This document shows, in pieces, positions 1 through 7,231 of a DNA stretch of 12,991 nt. Position 1 is the first letter of the stretch; each line of letters begins with the position of its first letter. Made by a program: the position numbers and the translations under genes. The DNA is taken from NCBI GenBank assembly GCA_903930395.1, contig CAIYYE010000145.1, positions 1-12,991 of the forward strand. Reading direction: 5' to 3'. Origin of the DNA: an uncultured beta proteobacterium. Lineage in GTDB: Bacteria; Pseudomonadota; Gammaproteobacteria; Burkholderiales; Rhodocyclaceae. The notes under the pieces were generated by a model. It did no database searches. It was not told the DNA's origin and saw only the letters and a list, made by a program, of their open reading frames with translations.

Positions 1-531
1 ATCCTGGCCGTCTGGAAGGGCGGCATGAGTTTCCATGGCGGCTTCATTGGCGTCCTGGTGGCGATCGGCCTGTGGGCGCGCAAGCTGGACTTCAACTGGT
101 GGGACATTACCGATTTCATCGCCCCACTCGTTCCACTCGGTCTTGCCGCCGGCCGCCTCGGCAACTTCATCAACGGCGAACTGTGGGGGCGCGTCACCGA
201 CGCCAGCCTGCCGTGGGCCATGGTCTTCCCACAAGCCGGCGACATGCTGCCGCGCCACCCCTCGCAGCTCTATCACATCGGCCTTGAAGGCTTTTCGCTC
301 TTTGTGATTTTGTGGCTTTATTCCAGCCAGCCCCGACCGCGCAGTGCCGTGTCGGGCGTTTTCCTGATCGGCTACGGCTGCTTCCGCTTCATCACCGAAT
401 TTTTCCGCGAACCGGACGCCGGCATTTTCGGCCAGTCCTACACGATCAGCATGGGCCAGTGGCTGTCCTTGCCCATGGTGCTGACCGGCCTTGTTCTGCT
501 GGTTTTCGCCTATCGCCGGAAATCTCTATAA
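1..531 (+). CDS. lgt: Prolipoprotein diacylglyceryl transferase Lgt (3' part)
   Basis: Lgt is the inner-membrane enzyme that moves diacylglycerol from phosphatidylglycerol to the lipobox cysteine of prolipoproteins, the first step of lipoprotein maturation. The open frame enters from the window edge (first codons read [14 protein letters not shown]), so the N-terminal part is missing; the last 176 codons are present of a protein usually near 260-290 aa. Visible family marks are the HGG turn at about 37-45, the Lgt signature [14 protein letters not shown] at 151-192 with its essential arginine, the RHPSQLY motif near 256-276, and a C-terminal [12 protein letters not shown] block followed by a hydrophobic last helix. 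It ends in TAA at 529-531. The ATG at 25 is internal, not the start. The czcB-like adaptor further along is itself a predicted lipoprotein that would need this enzyme. Confidence 0.97.
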   Translation: MLAVWKGGMSFHGGFIGVLVAIGLWARKLDFNWWDITDFIAPLVPLGLAAGRLGNFINGELWGRVTDASLPWAMVFPQAGDMLPRHPSQLYHIGLEGFSLFVILWLYSSQPRPRSAVSGVFLIGYGCFRFITEFFREPDAGIFGQSYTISMGQWLSLPMVLTGLVLLVFAYRRKSL

Positions 532-532
532 T
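527..532 (+). promoter_or_regulatory. Possible -10 box for the VOC gene
   Basis: A perfect TATAAT overlaps the lgt stop codon and lies about 40 bases before the next ATG at 572, a suitable distance for a promoter with a short leader. I see no convincing -35 element at the right spacing (TTTTCG at 503-508 is the best, 18 bases away), so this is a candidate only. Confidence 0.3.
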
Positions 533-571
533 TATGGATTACGTTATCCACCACACGACAGGAATAGCCTC

Positions 572-1048
572 ATGACACGTCCGTTCAAGGTTCTCGGCAT
601 CCAGCAAATCGCCATTGGCGGCCCTTCCAAGGAAAAGCTGCGCACGCTGTGGGTCGAGAAATTCGGCCTCGAAATCACCAGCACCTTCGTTTCCGAGCGC
701 GAGAATGTCGACGAAGACATCTGCGCCATGGGCAGCGGTCCGTTCAAGGTCGAAGTCGACCTGATGCAGCCGCTCGACCCGGACAAGAAGCCGGCCGTGC
801 ACACCACGCCGCTCAACCACGTCGGCCTGTGGATCGACGACCTGCCCAAGGCCGTCGAATGGCTCTCGGCCAACGGCGTGCGCTTCGCGCCGGGTGGCAT
901 CCGCAAGGGCGCGGCCGGTTTCGACATCACCTTCCTGCACCCCAAGGGCAACGAGGAATTCCCGATTGGCGGCGAAGGCGTCCTCATCGAACTGGTCCAG
1001 GCACCACCGGAAGTCGTTTCCGCCTTCGCAAAACTGGCCGCCCAGTAA
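572..1048 (+). CDS. VOC-family (glyoxalase/epimerase-fold) protein
   Basis: A 158-aa protein of the vicinal oxygen chelate superfamily, probably cytosolic. It shows two paired beta-alpha-beta-beta-beta halves: first-half strand IQQIAIGG (residues 10-17), linker [15 protein letters not shown] (77-91) opening the second half, and closing strand [10 protein letters not shown] (136-145). By analogy with glyoxalase I and methylmalonyl-CoA epimerase the metal ligands would be Gln12, a residue in the 61-66 strand (Glu61 or Gln66), His83 and Glu140. Gln at the first site is also found in human glyoxalase I. Lactoylglutathione lyase-like and methylmalonyl-CoA epimerase-like are both possible and I cannot choose. 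The start at 572 is set by AGGAA at 560-564 with seven bases of spacing; an in-frame extension further upstream would overlap lgt and has no ribosome site. It is followed after six bases by the next gene, suggesting cotranscription. Confidence 0.9.
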   Translation: MTRPFKVLGIQQIAIGGPSKEKLRTLWVEKFGLEITSTFVSERENVDEDICAMGSGPFKVEVDLMQPLDPDKKPAVHTTPLNHVGLWIDDLPKAVEWLSANGVRFAPGGIRKGAAGFDITFLHPKGNEEFPIGGEGVLIELVQAPPEVVSAFAKLAAQ

Positions 1049-1054
1049 GCCTCG

Positions 1055-1822
1055 ATGCCTGACATCCCCGAGCACGAACTCGAGGAAACCCGTGCCGCCC
1101 TCGCCCCCACCCTGGAGGCGACCGCGGCCATCCTGCCCTGGCTAGCCAAGCCACGCCAGGCACGTTTCGACCCCAAGCTCAATGAACGCTGGATCAGCGC
1201 TGGCAAACGCCTCGTAGCAGCATGGTCGGAACGCCACGGCACGGGTGCAGGGGATGTGCGACCCGCCATTTTCGGGCTCTACGCAGTGGCCCTAGAGACG
1301 GCAGATGCCACCTGCCTGCGTCTGGGCGAGGCCCTGGCCTGCGCCGCTGATCGCCTTGAGGACGTCAGCCCGTCACCGCGACTGATCGCGGCGATAACAG
1401 CCAGTATCGAATGCCTGAATGAAGTCGAGGGACTTGAACACCCATCCTTTGACGAACGGGCCGTCCATTTTTCCAAACGACTGGAGACCAGCGTCACGAG
1501 AACGCTTGGCGATCAACGCTCAGCCGTCATCGACCAGTTGTTTCGCAATGAGGCCCATGAGCAAATCCAGTTGATGCAGGATGCCCTTGCGGCGCTACCA
1601 CCGGATGCTTATTGCCTGAACACTGAAAGTCTCAAGCTGGCCGAGCAGGCCGAGTTGCTCGAACTCTGGGGCATCATGCACCTGGCCCGACAACTCTCTG
1701 GTGTGGTCAGCGCACAGGCAGCCAATCTCGAAGACCCGGCCATCAGGGCCTGTATCGACCAGAAGCTGACCGAGATGGATTCGGCGATTGCAGCGGTTAG
1801 AACTGAATGTGACAGCGCCTGA
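1055..1822 (+). CDS. Unrecognised helical 255-aa protein
   Basis: I do not recognise this family. The 255-residue product is rich in Ala, Leu, Glu and Arg, has no signal peptide and no membrane segment, and reads as almost entirely alpha-helical, for example residues 8-40 and the LKLAEQAELLELWGIMHLARQL stretch in the last quarter (split here only for naming). It begins with ATG six bases after the VOC stop with only a poor ribosome site, so translation is probably coupled to that gene. Its 3' end converges on the GAF gene with a 36-base gap. A helical-bundle signalling or scaffold role is conceivable from shape alone, but no catalytic or phosphotransfer motif is visible. Coding status is supported by the length of the frame, its fit between neighbours and a GC-rich third codon position. 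Confidence 0.8.
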   Translation: MPDIPEHELEETRAALAPTLEATAAILPWLAKPRQARFDPKLNERWISAGKRLVAAWSERHGTGAGDVRPAIFGLYAVALETADATCLRLGEALACAADRLEDVSPSPRLIAAITASIECLNEVEGLEHPSFDERAVHFSKRLETSVTRTLGDQRSAVIDQLFRNEAHEQIQLMQDALAALPPDAYCLNTESLKLAEQAELLELWGIMHLARQLSGVVSAQAANLEDPAIRACIDQKLTEMDSAIAAVRTECDSA

Positions 1823-1836
1823 CTGACCGCAGGCGC
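1815..1836. terminator. GC-rich hairpin between convergent genes
   Basis: GCGCCTG (1815-1821) pairs perfectly with CAGGCGC (1830-1836) around an eight-base loop, overlapping the stop of the helical-protein gene and lying in the convergent gap. No T-run follows on either strand, so a standard intrinsic terminator is not shown; it may still slow transcription from both sides. Confidence 0.35.
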
Positions 1837-1858
1837 GCGGCCCGAGCGGATGACCGGC

Positions 1859-2527
1859 TTAGCGACCTGCTGCCAGCGCCATGCCCCGGATGCCGAGCCC
1901 GGCCGTCGCCTCGCGCGAAGCGTCGAAAATGGCCTTGAGCCGGTCACTGGCGGCTTGCGCCTGACGTCGCGCCTCATCGGCCTCATGCTCGACGAAGGCC
2001 AGCGTCACCAGATTGGCCAGCGCCTGGGCAAACAGGACATGCGCCGACGACCAGGGCTGGCTTGAGCCGACCTGTTCAAGACATAGAACACCCTGCAACT
2101 CACCGCGGATGTGGATAGGCATATCCAGCTTGGCCCTGACATCATGGCCAGGCAGGTAGTGGGCAACAAATTCGGTGGTCATCGGATCGATATAGGCGTC
2201 GTCAGCCGCTATGCTCTGGCCGGCATGCAGGGCACGGAAGTACGACGGATATTGCCGGGCAAGGAGGCTTTCACCTTTGCCATGACGTTTCCACGACATC
2301 TCGTAGACATCAAGGCAAACCAGTTCCTGATGCTCGTCGTTGAGCGCCCAGATACTGACCCGTTCGACACCCGATTTTTCAGCTGCCGCCTCGGTCAGGA
2401 TGCTCAGCATCATGTCAAGCGGGGCTTCCTTGAGAAAGGCACCGCGCGACAGGCTGGCAATACCCTCCTGCAAGGCGAGCGGCGACATCAAGGGCCGACC
2501 GGTTCCCGAATTGAGCAGATGTTTCAT
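1859..2527 (-). CDS. GAF-domain protein without output domain
   Basis: A 222-aa cytosolic protein with one GAF domain at about residues 36-180. The recognisable pieces are RVSIWALND (56-64), the IAADDAYIDP segment (106-115) and the closing strand block LDMPIHIRGELQGVLCLEQV (144-163). GAF domains bind small ligands or chromophores and normally feed a kinase, GGDEF or PAS module. Here a short charged helix (181-204, EARRQAQAASDRLKA) follows, then FDASREA, which looks like the beginning of a PAS domain, and the protein stops at 222. It therefore either works as a stand-alone sensor or is a truncated relic. The start at 2527 has a weak GGAA upstream; Met14 is an alternative. It is separated from the PII-like gene, which is on the same strand upstream, by 122 bases. 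Confidence 0.85.
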   Translation of the reverse strand: MKHLLNSGTGRPLMSPLALQEGIASLSRGAFLKEAPLDMMLSILTEAAAEKSGVERVSIWALNDEHQELVCLDVYEMSWKRHGKGESLLARQYPSYFRALHAGQSIAADDAYIDPMTTEFVAHYLPGHDVRAKLDMPIHIRGELQGVLCLEQVGSSQPWSSAHVLFAQALANLVTLAFVEHEADEARRQAQAASDRLKAIFDASREATAGLGIRGMALAAGR

Positions 2528-2599
2528 AAGATTCCGAATTGCCTAGCCCCGATTGAGGCAAATGATCATGGGCGAATTCTAAGAAGCTTTGCGCCAGCT

Positions 2600-2621
2600 A
2601 AGTGTGAAATCCTCCACACTT
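2600..2621. promoter_or_regulatory. Perfect 7-bp dyad, operator or hairpin
   Basis: AAGTGTG (2600-2606) and CACACTT (2615-2621) form a perfect inverted repeat with an eight-base centre, in the 122-base gap between the PII-like gene and the GAF gene. It sits about 73 bases upstream of the GAF start, so it could be an operator; as RNA it could be the end of the pump operon, but no T-run follows. The gap also contains an AT-rich stretch (2628-2645). Confidence 0.4.
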
Positions 2622-2649
2622 GACGAAAGTAATAATAATTTTCAAGCCA

Positions 2650-2988
2650 CTATTCCGGCCCCGGCGTCGTTTTGAAAATGAAGGCCGCCCGCTGGACATC
2701 CGTTATCCAGACCAGTCCATCACCGTAATGGCCCGTCTGGGCCACCTCGGTAATACGCTTGAAAATGGCCTCGGCCACGTCATCCGGAGCGACGATTTCG
2801 ATGCGTACCTTGGGCGTGAAATCGGTCAATTCATCCTTGATCTTCGTCCGGGCGGGAACGTGGCGCGACGGCGCGCTGCAGCCATCGACCCGGGTTACCG
2901 TCATGCCGGGAAAGCCTGGCAATGCGACCATTGCATCACGCAAAACGGCCAGTTTGTTGGGGCGGATAATCGCCTTGATCTCTTTCAT
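2650..2988 (-). CDS. PII-like protein of the metal-pump operon
   Basis: A 112-aa cytosolic protein with the GlnB/PII ferredoxin-like fold: opening strand MKEIKAIIRPNKL (1-13), the helix LAVLRDAMVAL, the strand PKVRIEIVAPDD (59-70), the helix VAEAIFKRITEVA, and a B-loop-like TGHYGDGLVWI (85-95). The T-loop region (about 35-57) is not that of GlnB or GlnK: the uridylylated Tyr51 and its surroundings are gone, and Cys37 and His43 are present instead. Its ATG overlaps the czcA stop by four bases (ATGA), so it is the last gene of the pump operon. From memory, a divergent PII subgroup (called PII-NG) is known beside heavy-metal RND pumps; this fits it. A role in sensing metal or nucleotide and tuning the pump is inference. 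No amtB or glnA is nearby, which argues against nitrogen control. Confidence 0.88.
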   Translation of the reverse strand: MKEIKAIIRPNKLAVLRDAMVALPGFPGMTVTRVDGCSAPSRHVPARTKIKDELTDFTPKVRIEIVAPDDVAEAIFKRITEVAQTGHYGDGLVWITDVQRAAFIFKTTPGPE

Positions 2989-5900
2989 GCCTCAACCTCG
3001 TCTTCATCAAACCAGCGGTAAATGGTAGGCAACACCAGCAGCGTCAGCAGGGTACAGGTAATCAATCCGCCAATCACCACGATGGCCAGTGGACGCTGCA
3101 CCTCGGAACCCGGCCCACTGGAAAACAGGAAGGGGATCAGGCCGAGCATGGCCACCGTTGCCGTCATCATGACCGGCCGGAAGCGCAGCGTCGCCCCCTC
3201 GATGACGGCATCGCGCACACTCCGTCCTTCGTCCCGCAGACCGCGGATGTACGAGACGAGCACCACGCCATTGAGCACGGCGATGCCCCACAGCGCAATG
3301 AAACCCACGGAGGCTGGCACCGACAGGTATTCGCCGCTGACGAACAGACCGATGATGCCGCCGATGGAAGCGAAGGGCAGAACGGTGATGATCAGGGTGG
3401 CAAAGCGCAGCGAATTGAAGAGCAGGAAGAGCAGGAAGAAAATGGCCGCGATGGTGATCGGGATAATGATCTTCAGGTGGCCAAGCGCCCGCTCCATATT
3501 CTGGAACTGACCGCCCCATTCGAGGTAATAGCCCTCAGGCAGCTTGATCTGGCCATCCACCTTCTGCTGCAACTCGGCGACAAAACTGCCCAGGTCGCGG
3601 TCTTTCACATTGACACCGACCACGATGCGCCGCTTGCCCAGTTCGCGCGAAATCTGCGCCGGGCCATCCATCACGCTGATCTTCGCCACATCGGCCAGCC
3701 GCGCCTGAGCGCCATTGCGCGAGGTGATCAGAATATTCGAAATCGCCTCGACGTTATTGCGGAAGCTTTCCGGCAAACGCACCACGCCGGGGAAGCGACG
3801 TTCGCCCTCGAAAATCTCGGTCGCCACCTTGCCGCCGACCGCGGTCTCCAGCAGGTCGTTGACGTCGGAGACGTTCAAGCCAAGGCGGGCTATCGCCTGC
3901 CGGTCGATATCGACGGACAAATACTGCTGCCCGCTGATCCGCTCGATGCGCAAATCTTGAGCGCCCTGCAAGGTCTGGGCGACCTTGCCGATCTGGCCGG
4001 CAATCTTCTTCAGCTGATCGAGATCGTCGCCAAAGACCTTGACGGCAATATCGGAGCGCACGCCGGTGACCATTTCATCGACCCGGTCCGAGATGGGTTG
4101 GGCCATGACGACCTGGACGCCCGGCAAGACCTTCAGTTTTTCGCGCATGGCGTCCTGAATATCCTCCTGCGTCCAGCCGGATGGCCATTCGCTACGCGGT
4201 TTCAGGCTGACAATGGGGGTCGACTCGTTGGGCCCCTGCGGATCAGCCGGCGACTCGCCGCGACCTACGCCCGAGACCGCCGACTTGACCCCCGGCACCT
4301 GCATGACCAGACGCATGGCTTCCATTTCCATCTTGATCGACTCGTCGAGCGAGATGTTGGGAACGCGATTGATACCGGGCACGACCGAGCCCTCCTTCAT
4401 TTCCGGAATGAAGGCCGTACCCAGAAAAGGCAGGGTAGCCACCGTCAGGACGAAGGCGCCGACCGCCATGATTACCGTCTTGCGCTCGTTGCCCAGCGCC
4501 CAGTGCAGCATCTTGAGGTAACGTTTTTTCATGGCCGCGATGAGCCGGGTGTCGTGGTCACCATCGTGGGCCGGCGGCTTGAGCAGGTAGGTCGACATGA
4601 CCGGCGTCAGGGTCATCGAGAGGACCAGCGAAATGGCCAGCGCAATCGCGATGGTGTAGGCCAGCGGCGCGAACATCTTGCCTTCCATGCCCTGCAGGGT
4701 CATCAGCGGCAGGAAAACGAGAATGATGATGCCGACACCAAAAATGACCGGCGTCGCCACCTCGACCACGGCGCGCAAAATCACCCGCAACTGGCTCTCA
4801 CCAGTCTTGGCATGGCGGCCCAATTGCAGGAAGGCATTTTCAACGACGACCACCGAGCCGTCGACCATCAGGCCGATGGCGATAGCGAGGCCGCCCAGCG
4901 ACATCAGGTTGGCCGAAATACCCAGCTTGTTCATGGCCATGAAGGTGAGCAGCGGCGTCAGCACCAGCGTACCCACGACAATCAGCGATGAACGGACGTC
5001 ACCGAGGAACAGGAAGAGCACGACGACAACGAGTGCGACGCCCTCGAGCAGCACCTTGGTCACGGTCCACAGGGCCGCATCGACCAGTTCGGAGCGGTCG
5101 TAATACGGCGCGATCTTGAGGCCGTCGGGGAGCATGCCCTTGCGGTTGATTTCCTCGACCCGCGCCTTGACCCGGCTGACCACTTCCTTGGCGTTGCCGC
5201 CGGCGATCATCATGACCACGCCACCGACCGCCTCGGTCGTCCCGTTCTTGATCACGGCCCCCTGGCGGACATCGTGGCCGATCTGCACATCCGCCACATC
5301 GCGAACGTAGACCGGCACCCCATCTTTCTCCTTGAGCACGATGGCGCGCAGGTCTTCCAGATCGCGCACCAGTCCGACACCACGAATCAGGTACTGCTCG
5401 GCGTATTGCGGCAGGACACCGCCACCGGCATTGGCGTTGTTGCGCCCCACCGCCTGATAGACGTCGGCAACGCTCAGCCCGAAATGGCGCAGCTTGTCGG
5501 GATTGACCAGGACCTGATACTGCTTGGCATAACCACCCTGCGAATTGATTTCGGCGACGCCCGGAATCGAGCGCAACAGCGGGCGCACCACCCAGTCCTG
5601 AGCGACGCGACGCTTCATCAGCTCTTCGACGCTCAGGGTCCGGTCGCCATCATCGGGCCGCTCCAGCGTGTATTGATAAACCTCGCCCAGACCGGTCGAC
5701 ACCGGGCCCAGTACCGGCGTGATACCCGCCGGCAGGCGCGAACCAACCTCGAGCAGGCGCTCCATGACCAGTTGGCGGGCGAAATAGACGTCGGTCTTGT
5801 CGTTGAAAACGAGCGTGATCAGCGACAGCCCCGGCTTGTTCAGCGAGCGCATTTCCTCCAGTCCGGGCAGGCCGGTCATCGCGACCTCAAGCGGCACCGT

Positions 5901-6095
5901 GGCAAAACGCTCGACCTCTTCCGGCGAGCGGCCGGTAGCCTCGGTGGCGATCTGGACCTGGACGTTGGTTACATCGGGAAAAGCATCGACCGACAGCTTG
6001 CGCGCCGCATCGAGCCCGAAGAAGAAAAGGACCGTGGCGATGACGGCAACGATCAGGCGCTGCTTGAGCGCCCCACGAACGAGGGACTCGATCAC
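2985..6095 (-). CDS. czcA: Heavy-metal efflux RND pump, CzcA/CusA family
   Basis: The 1036-aa inner-membrane proton/metal antiporter at the centre of a tripartite exporter. It has the RND layout: first membrane helix at about 11-30, large periplasmic loop to 335, helices to 506, a second periplasmic loop 560-870, and the last helix group to 1027. The helix-4 stretch AIAIGLMVDGSVVVVEN (404-420) keeps the proton-relay Asp412 and Glu419, but the first Asp of the classical CzcA signature is Ala406. The three methionines lining the CusA path appear to be absent (Glu at the aligned positions near 624 and 674, none near 573), favouring divalent metals over Cu(I)/Ag(I). This alignment is from memory. 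The start is GTG at 6095, overlapping the czcB stop as GTGA, with GGAGG at 6100-6104. The 3' end overlaps the PII-like gene. Zn, Co, Cd or Ni are all possible substrates. Confidence 0.95.
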   Translation of the reverse strand: MIESLVRGALKQRLIVAVIATVLFFFGLDAARKLSVDAFPDVTNVQVQIATEATGRSPEEVERFATVPLEVAMTGLPGLEEMRSLNKPGLSLITLVFNDKTDVYFARQLVMERLLEVGSRLPAGITPVLGPVSTGLGEVYQYTLERPDDGDRTLSVEELMKRRVAQDWVVRPLLRSIPGVAEINSQGGYAKQYQVLVNPDKLRHFGLSVADVYQAVGRNNANAGGGVLPQYAEQYLIRGVGLVRDLEDLRAIVLKEKDGVPVYVRDVADVQIGHDVRQGAVIKNGTTEAVGGVVMMIAGGNAKEVVSRVKARVEEINRKGMLPDGLKIAPYYDRSELVDAALWTVTKVLLEGVALVVVVLFLFLGDVRSSLIVVGTLVLTPLLTFMAMNKLGISANLMSLGGLAIAIGLMVDGSVVVVENAFLQLGRHAKTGESQLRVILRAVVEVATPVIFGVGIIILVFLPLMTLQGMEGKMFAPLAYTIAIALAISLVLSMTLTPVMSTYLLKPPAHDGDHDTRLIAAMKKRYLKMLHWALGNERKTVIMAVGAFVLTVATLPFLGTAFIPEMKEGSVVPGINRVPNISLDESIKMEMEAMRLVMQVPGVKSAVSGVGRGESPADPQGPNESTPIVSLKPRSEWPSGWTQEDIQDAMREKLKVLPGVQVVMAQPISDRVDEMVTGVRSDIAVKVFGDDLDQLKKIAGQIGKVAQTLQGAQDLRIERISGQQYLSVDIDRQAIARLGLNVSDVNDLLETAVGGKVATEIFEGERRFPGVVRLPESFRNNVEAISNILITSRNGAQARLADVAKISVMDGPAQISRELGKRRIVVGVNVKDRDLGSFVAELQQKVDGQIKLPEGYYLEWGGQFQNMERALGHLKIIIPITIAAIFFLLFLLFNSLRFATLIITVLPFASIGGIIGLFVSGEYLSVPASVGFIALWGIAVLNGVVLVSYIRGLRDEGRSVRDAVIEGATLRFRPVMMTATVAMLGLIPFLFSSGPGSEVQRPLAIVVIGGLITCTLLTLLVLPTIYRWFDEDEVEA

Positions 6096-7231
6096 GACCC
6101 CTCCATTTCCTGACGATTACGCTCGTTGTTCAGGTGAAAGGCACCGTCGACGACCAGTTTTTCCCCACCCTTCAGGCCAGACAGAACGACGCGTACCCCG
6201 GCATGCTCGGGGCCCAGTTTGACTTTGGCCAGACGGAAGGCGCCTTCGCCCTCGGCGACAAAGACGTGATCCTCGTCATTTTCGCGAACGACGGCACCGG
6301 CCGGCACAACCAGACGATTCACCGGCTTGGCCTCGATCAGCATGGAAGCCAGCATGGCGGGCTTGAGGCGGCCGTCACGGTTATCCAGCTCGGTGCGAAC
6401 GAGAACCGTACGGGTCTCCGGGTCTATGGTCTGGCCGACAAAAATCAGCTTGCCCACCAGTTTTTCGTTAGCCAGCGCCGGCACCTCGATACTGACCGAC
6501 TGCCCGGCCTTGACCTGGCTGACCTGCTGTTCCGGCACCTGCGCCACGGCCCACAGGCGCGACAGGTCGGCGACGACAAACAGCGAATCGGCGGGCTGGA
6601 CAACCTGCCCCTGGGCCAGCTTGCGCTCGACGACGACACCATTCAGGGTGGAAACAACCGGCGTTACGGAATTGACCTCACCTTGCCGGGCCAGACGATC
6701 AATTGCCGCCGTGCCGACGCCGAGCAACTGCAACTGGTCGCTGGCCGCCCGCGTTTCAGCCTTCGAAATCTGGTATTCGCTTTCCCGACGCTGCAATTCG
6801 GCCGCCCCGATCACATCGGCTTCAAACAAGGCCTTGGCGCGCTCGGCATTGCGTCGATTCAGCTCGAGCTGGGCCCGTGCCTTGAGATAAGCCAGCTGCT
6901 GGCTGGACAATTCGCTGCTGTTCAACTTGGCGAGCACCTCGCCCTTTTTGACGCTCTGGCCAAGCAGGGCATCGATATCCGTGACCCGGCCGGTCACCGT
7001 GGCACCGATACGGGCCAGGCGTTGCTCGTCAAAATCGATGCGTCCGCTGACCCGCAGCGTTTCGGCCACGGGCTGGGTGCTGACCTCGCTCAATTTGAGC
7101 TGGCCGAGCAACTCCGCCGATGGCGTGACGCTCAAGGGATCGCGCACCTGCTGCGCTGCCGACTTGTTTTTCTCCTGGTTGCAGCCTGCCAGTGTCGCCA
7201 CGGTCAGCAGCAATAATAGGGCTTTTTTCAT
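6092..7231 (-). CDS. czcB: Metal-efflux periplasmic adaptor lipoprotein (CzcB type)
   Basis: This 379-aa membrane-fusion protein links the RND pump to the outer-membrane channel across the periplasm. Residues 1-17 form a lipoprotein signal ending in the lipobox L-A-G-C, so Cys17 would be lipidated. A lipoyl-like half (GATVTGRVTDIDALLGQSV, from about 76) precedes an alpha-hairpin (about 108-170, LKARAQLELNRRNAERAKAL region), followed by the second lipoyl half, the beta-barrel (DPETRTVLVRTELDN) and a C-terminal membrane-proximal domain. It is shorter than the CzcB of Cupriavidus and has no His- or Met-rich N-terminal metal-binding stretch. ATG at 7231 shares one base with the czcC stop (TAATG) and has a strong GGAGG site at 7241-7245. 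The stop overlaps the GTG of czcA. The specificity assignment depends on the pump. Confidence 0.93.
   Translation of the reverse strand: MKKALLLLLTVATLAGCNQEKNKSAAQQVRDPLSVTPSAELLGQLKLSEVSTQPVAETLRVSGRIDFDEQRLARIGATVTGRVTDIDALLGQSVKKGEVLAKLNSSELSSQQLAYLKARAQLELNRRNAERAKALFEADVIGAAELQRRESEYQISKAETRAASDQLQLLGVGTAAIDRLARQGEVNSVTPVVSTLNGVVVERKLAQGQVVQPADSLFVVADLSRLWAVAQVPEQQVSQVKAGQSVSIEVPALANEKLVGKLIFVGQTIDPETRTVLVRTELDNRDGRLKPAMLASMLIEAKPVNRLVVPAGAVVRENDEDHVFVAEGEGAFRLAKVKLGPEHAGVRVVLSGLKGGEKLVVDGAFHLNNERNRQEMEGS

Noticed and set aside
491..571. Upstream extension of the VOC protein
   Set aside because: It overlaps lgt, has no ribosome site, and the family start fits ATG 572 with AGGAA before it.
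2111..2623. Open frame on the + strand opposite the GAF gene
   Set aside because: The minus-strand frame shows a proper GAF domain; the opposite frame is a shadow without motifs.
2619..2646. CTTGA ... TCAAG repeat as terminator of the pump operon
   Set aside because: Only five clean pairs around an 18-base AT-rich centre and no T-run after it; too weak to call.
3477..4991. Long open frame on the + strand, about 504 codons, opposite czcA
   Set aside because: It is antisense to a clear RND pump, is very rich in His, Arg, Asp and Gln, matches no family I know, and results from codon bias in GC-rich DNA. Similar antisense frames at 5274-6113, 6134-7216, 7528-8364 and 8550-9437 were rejected for the same reason.
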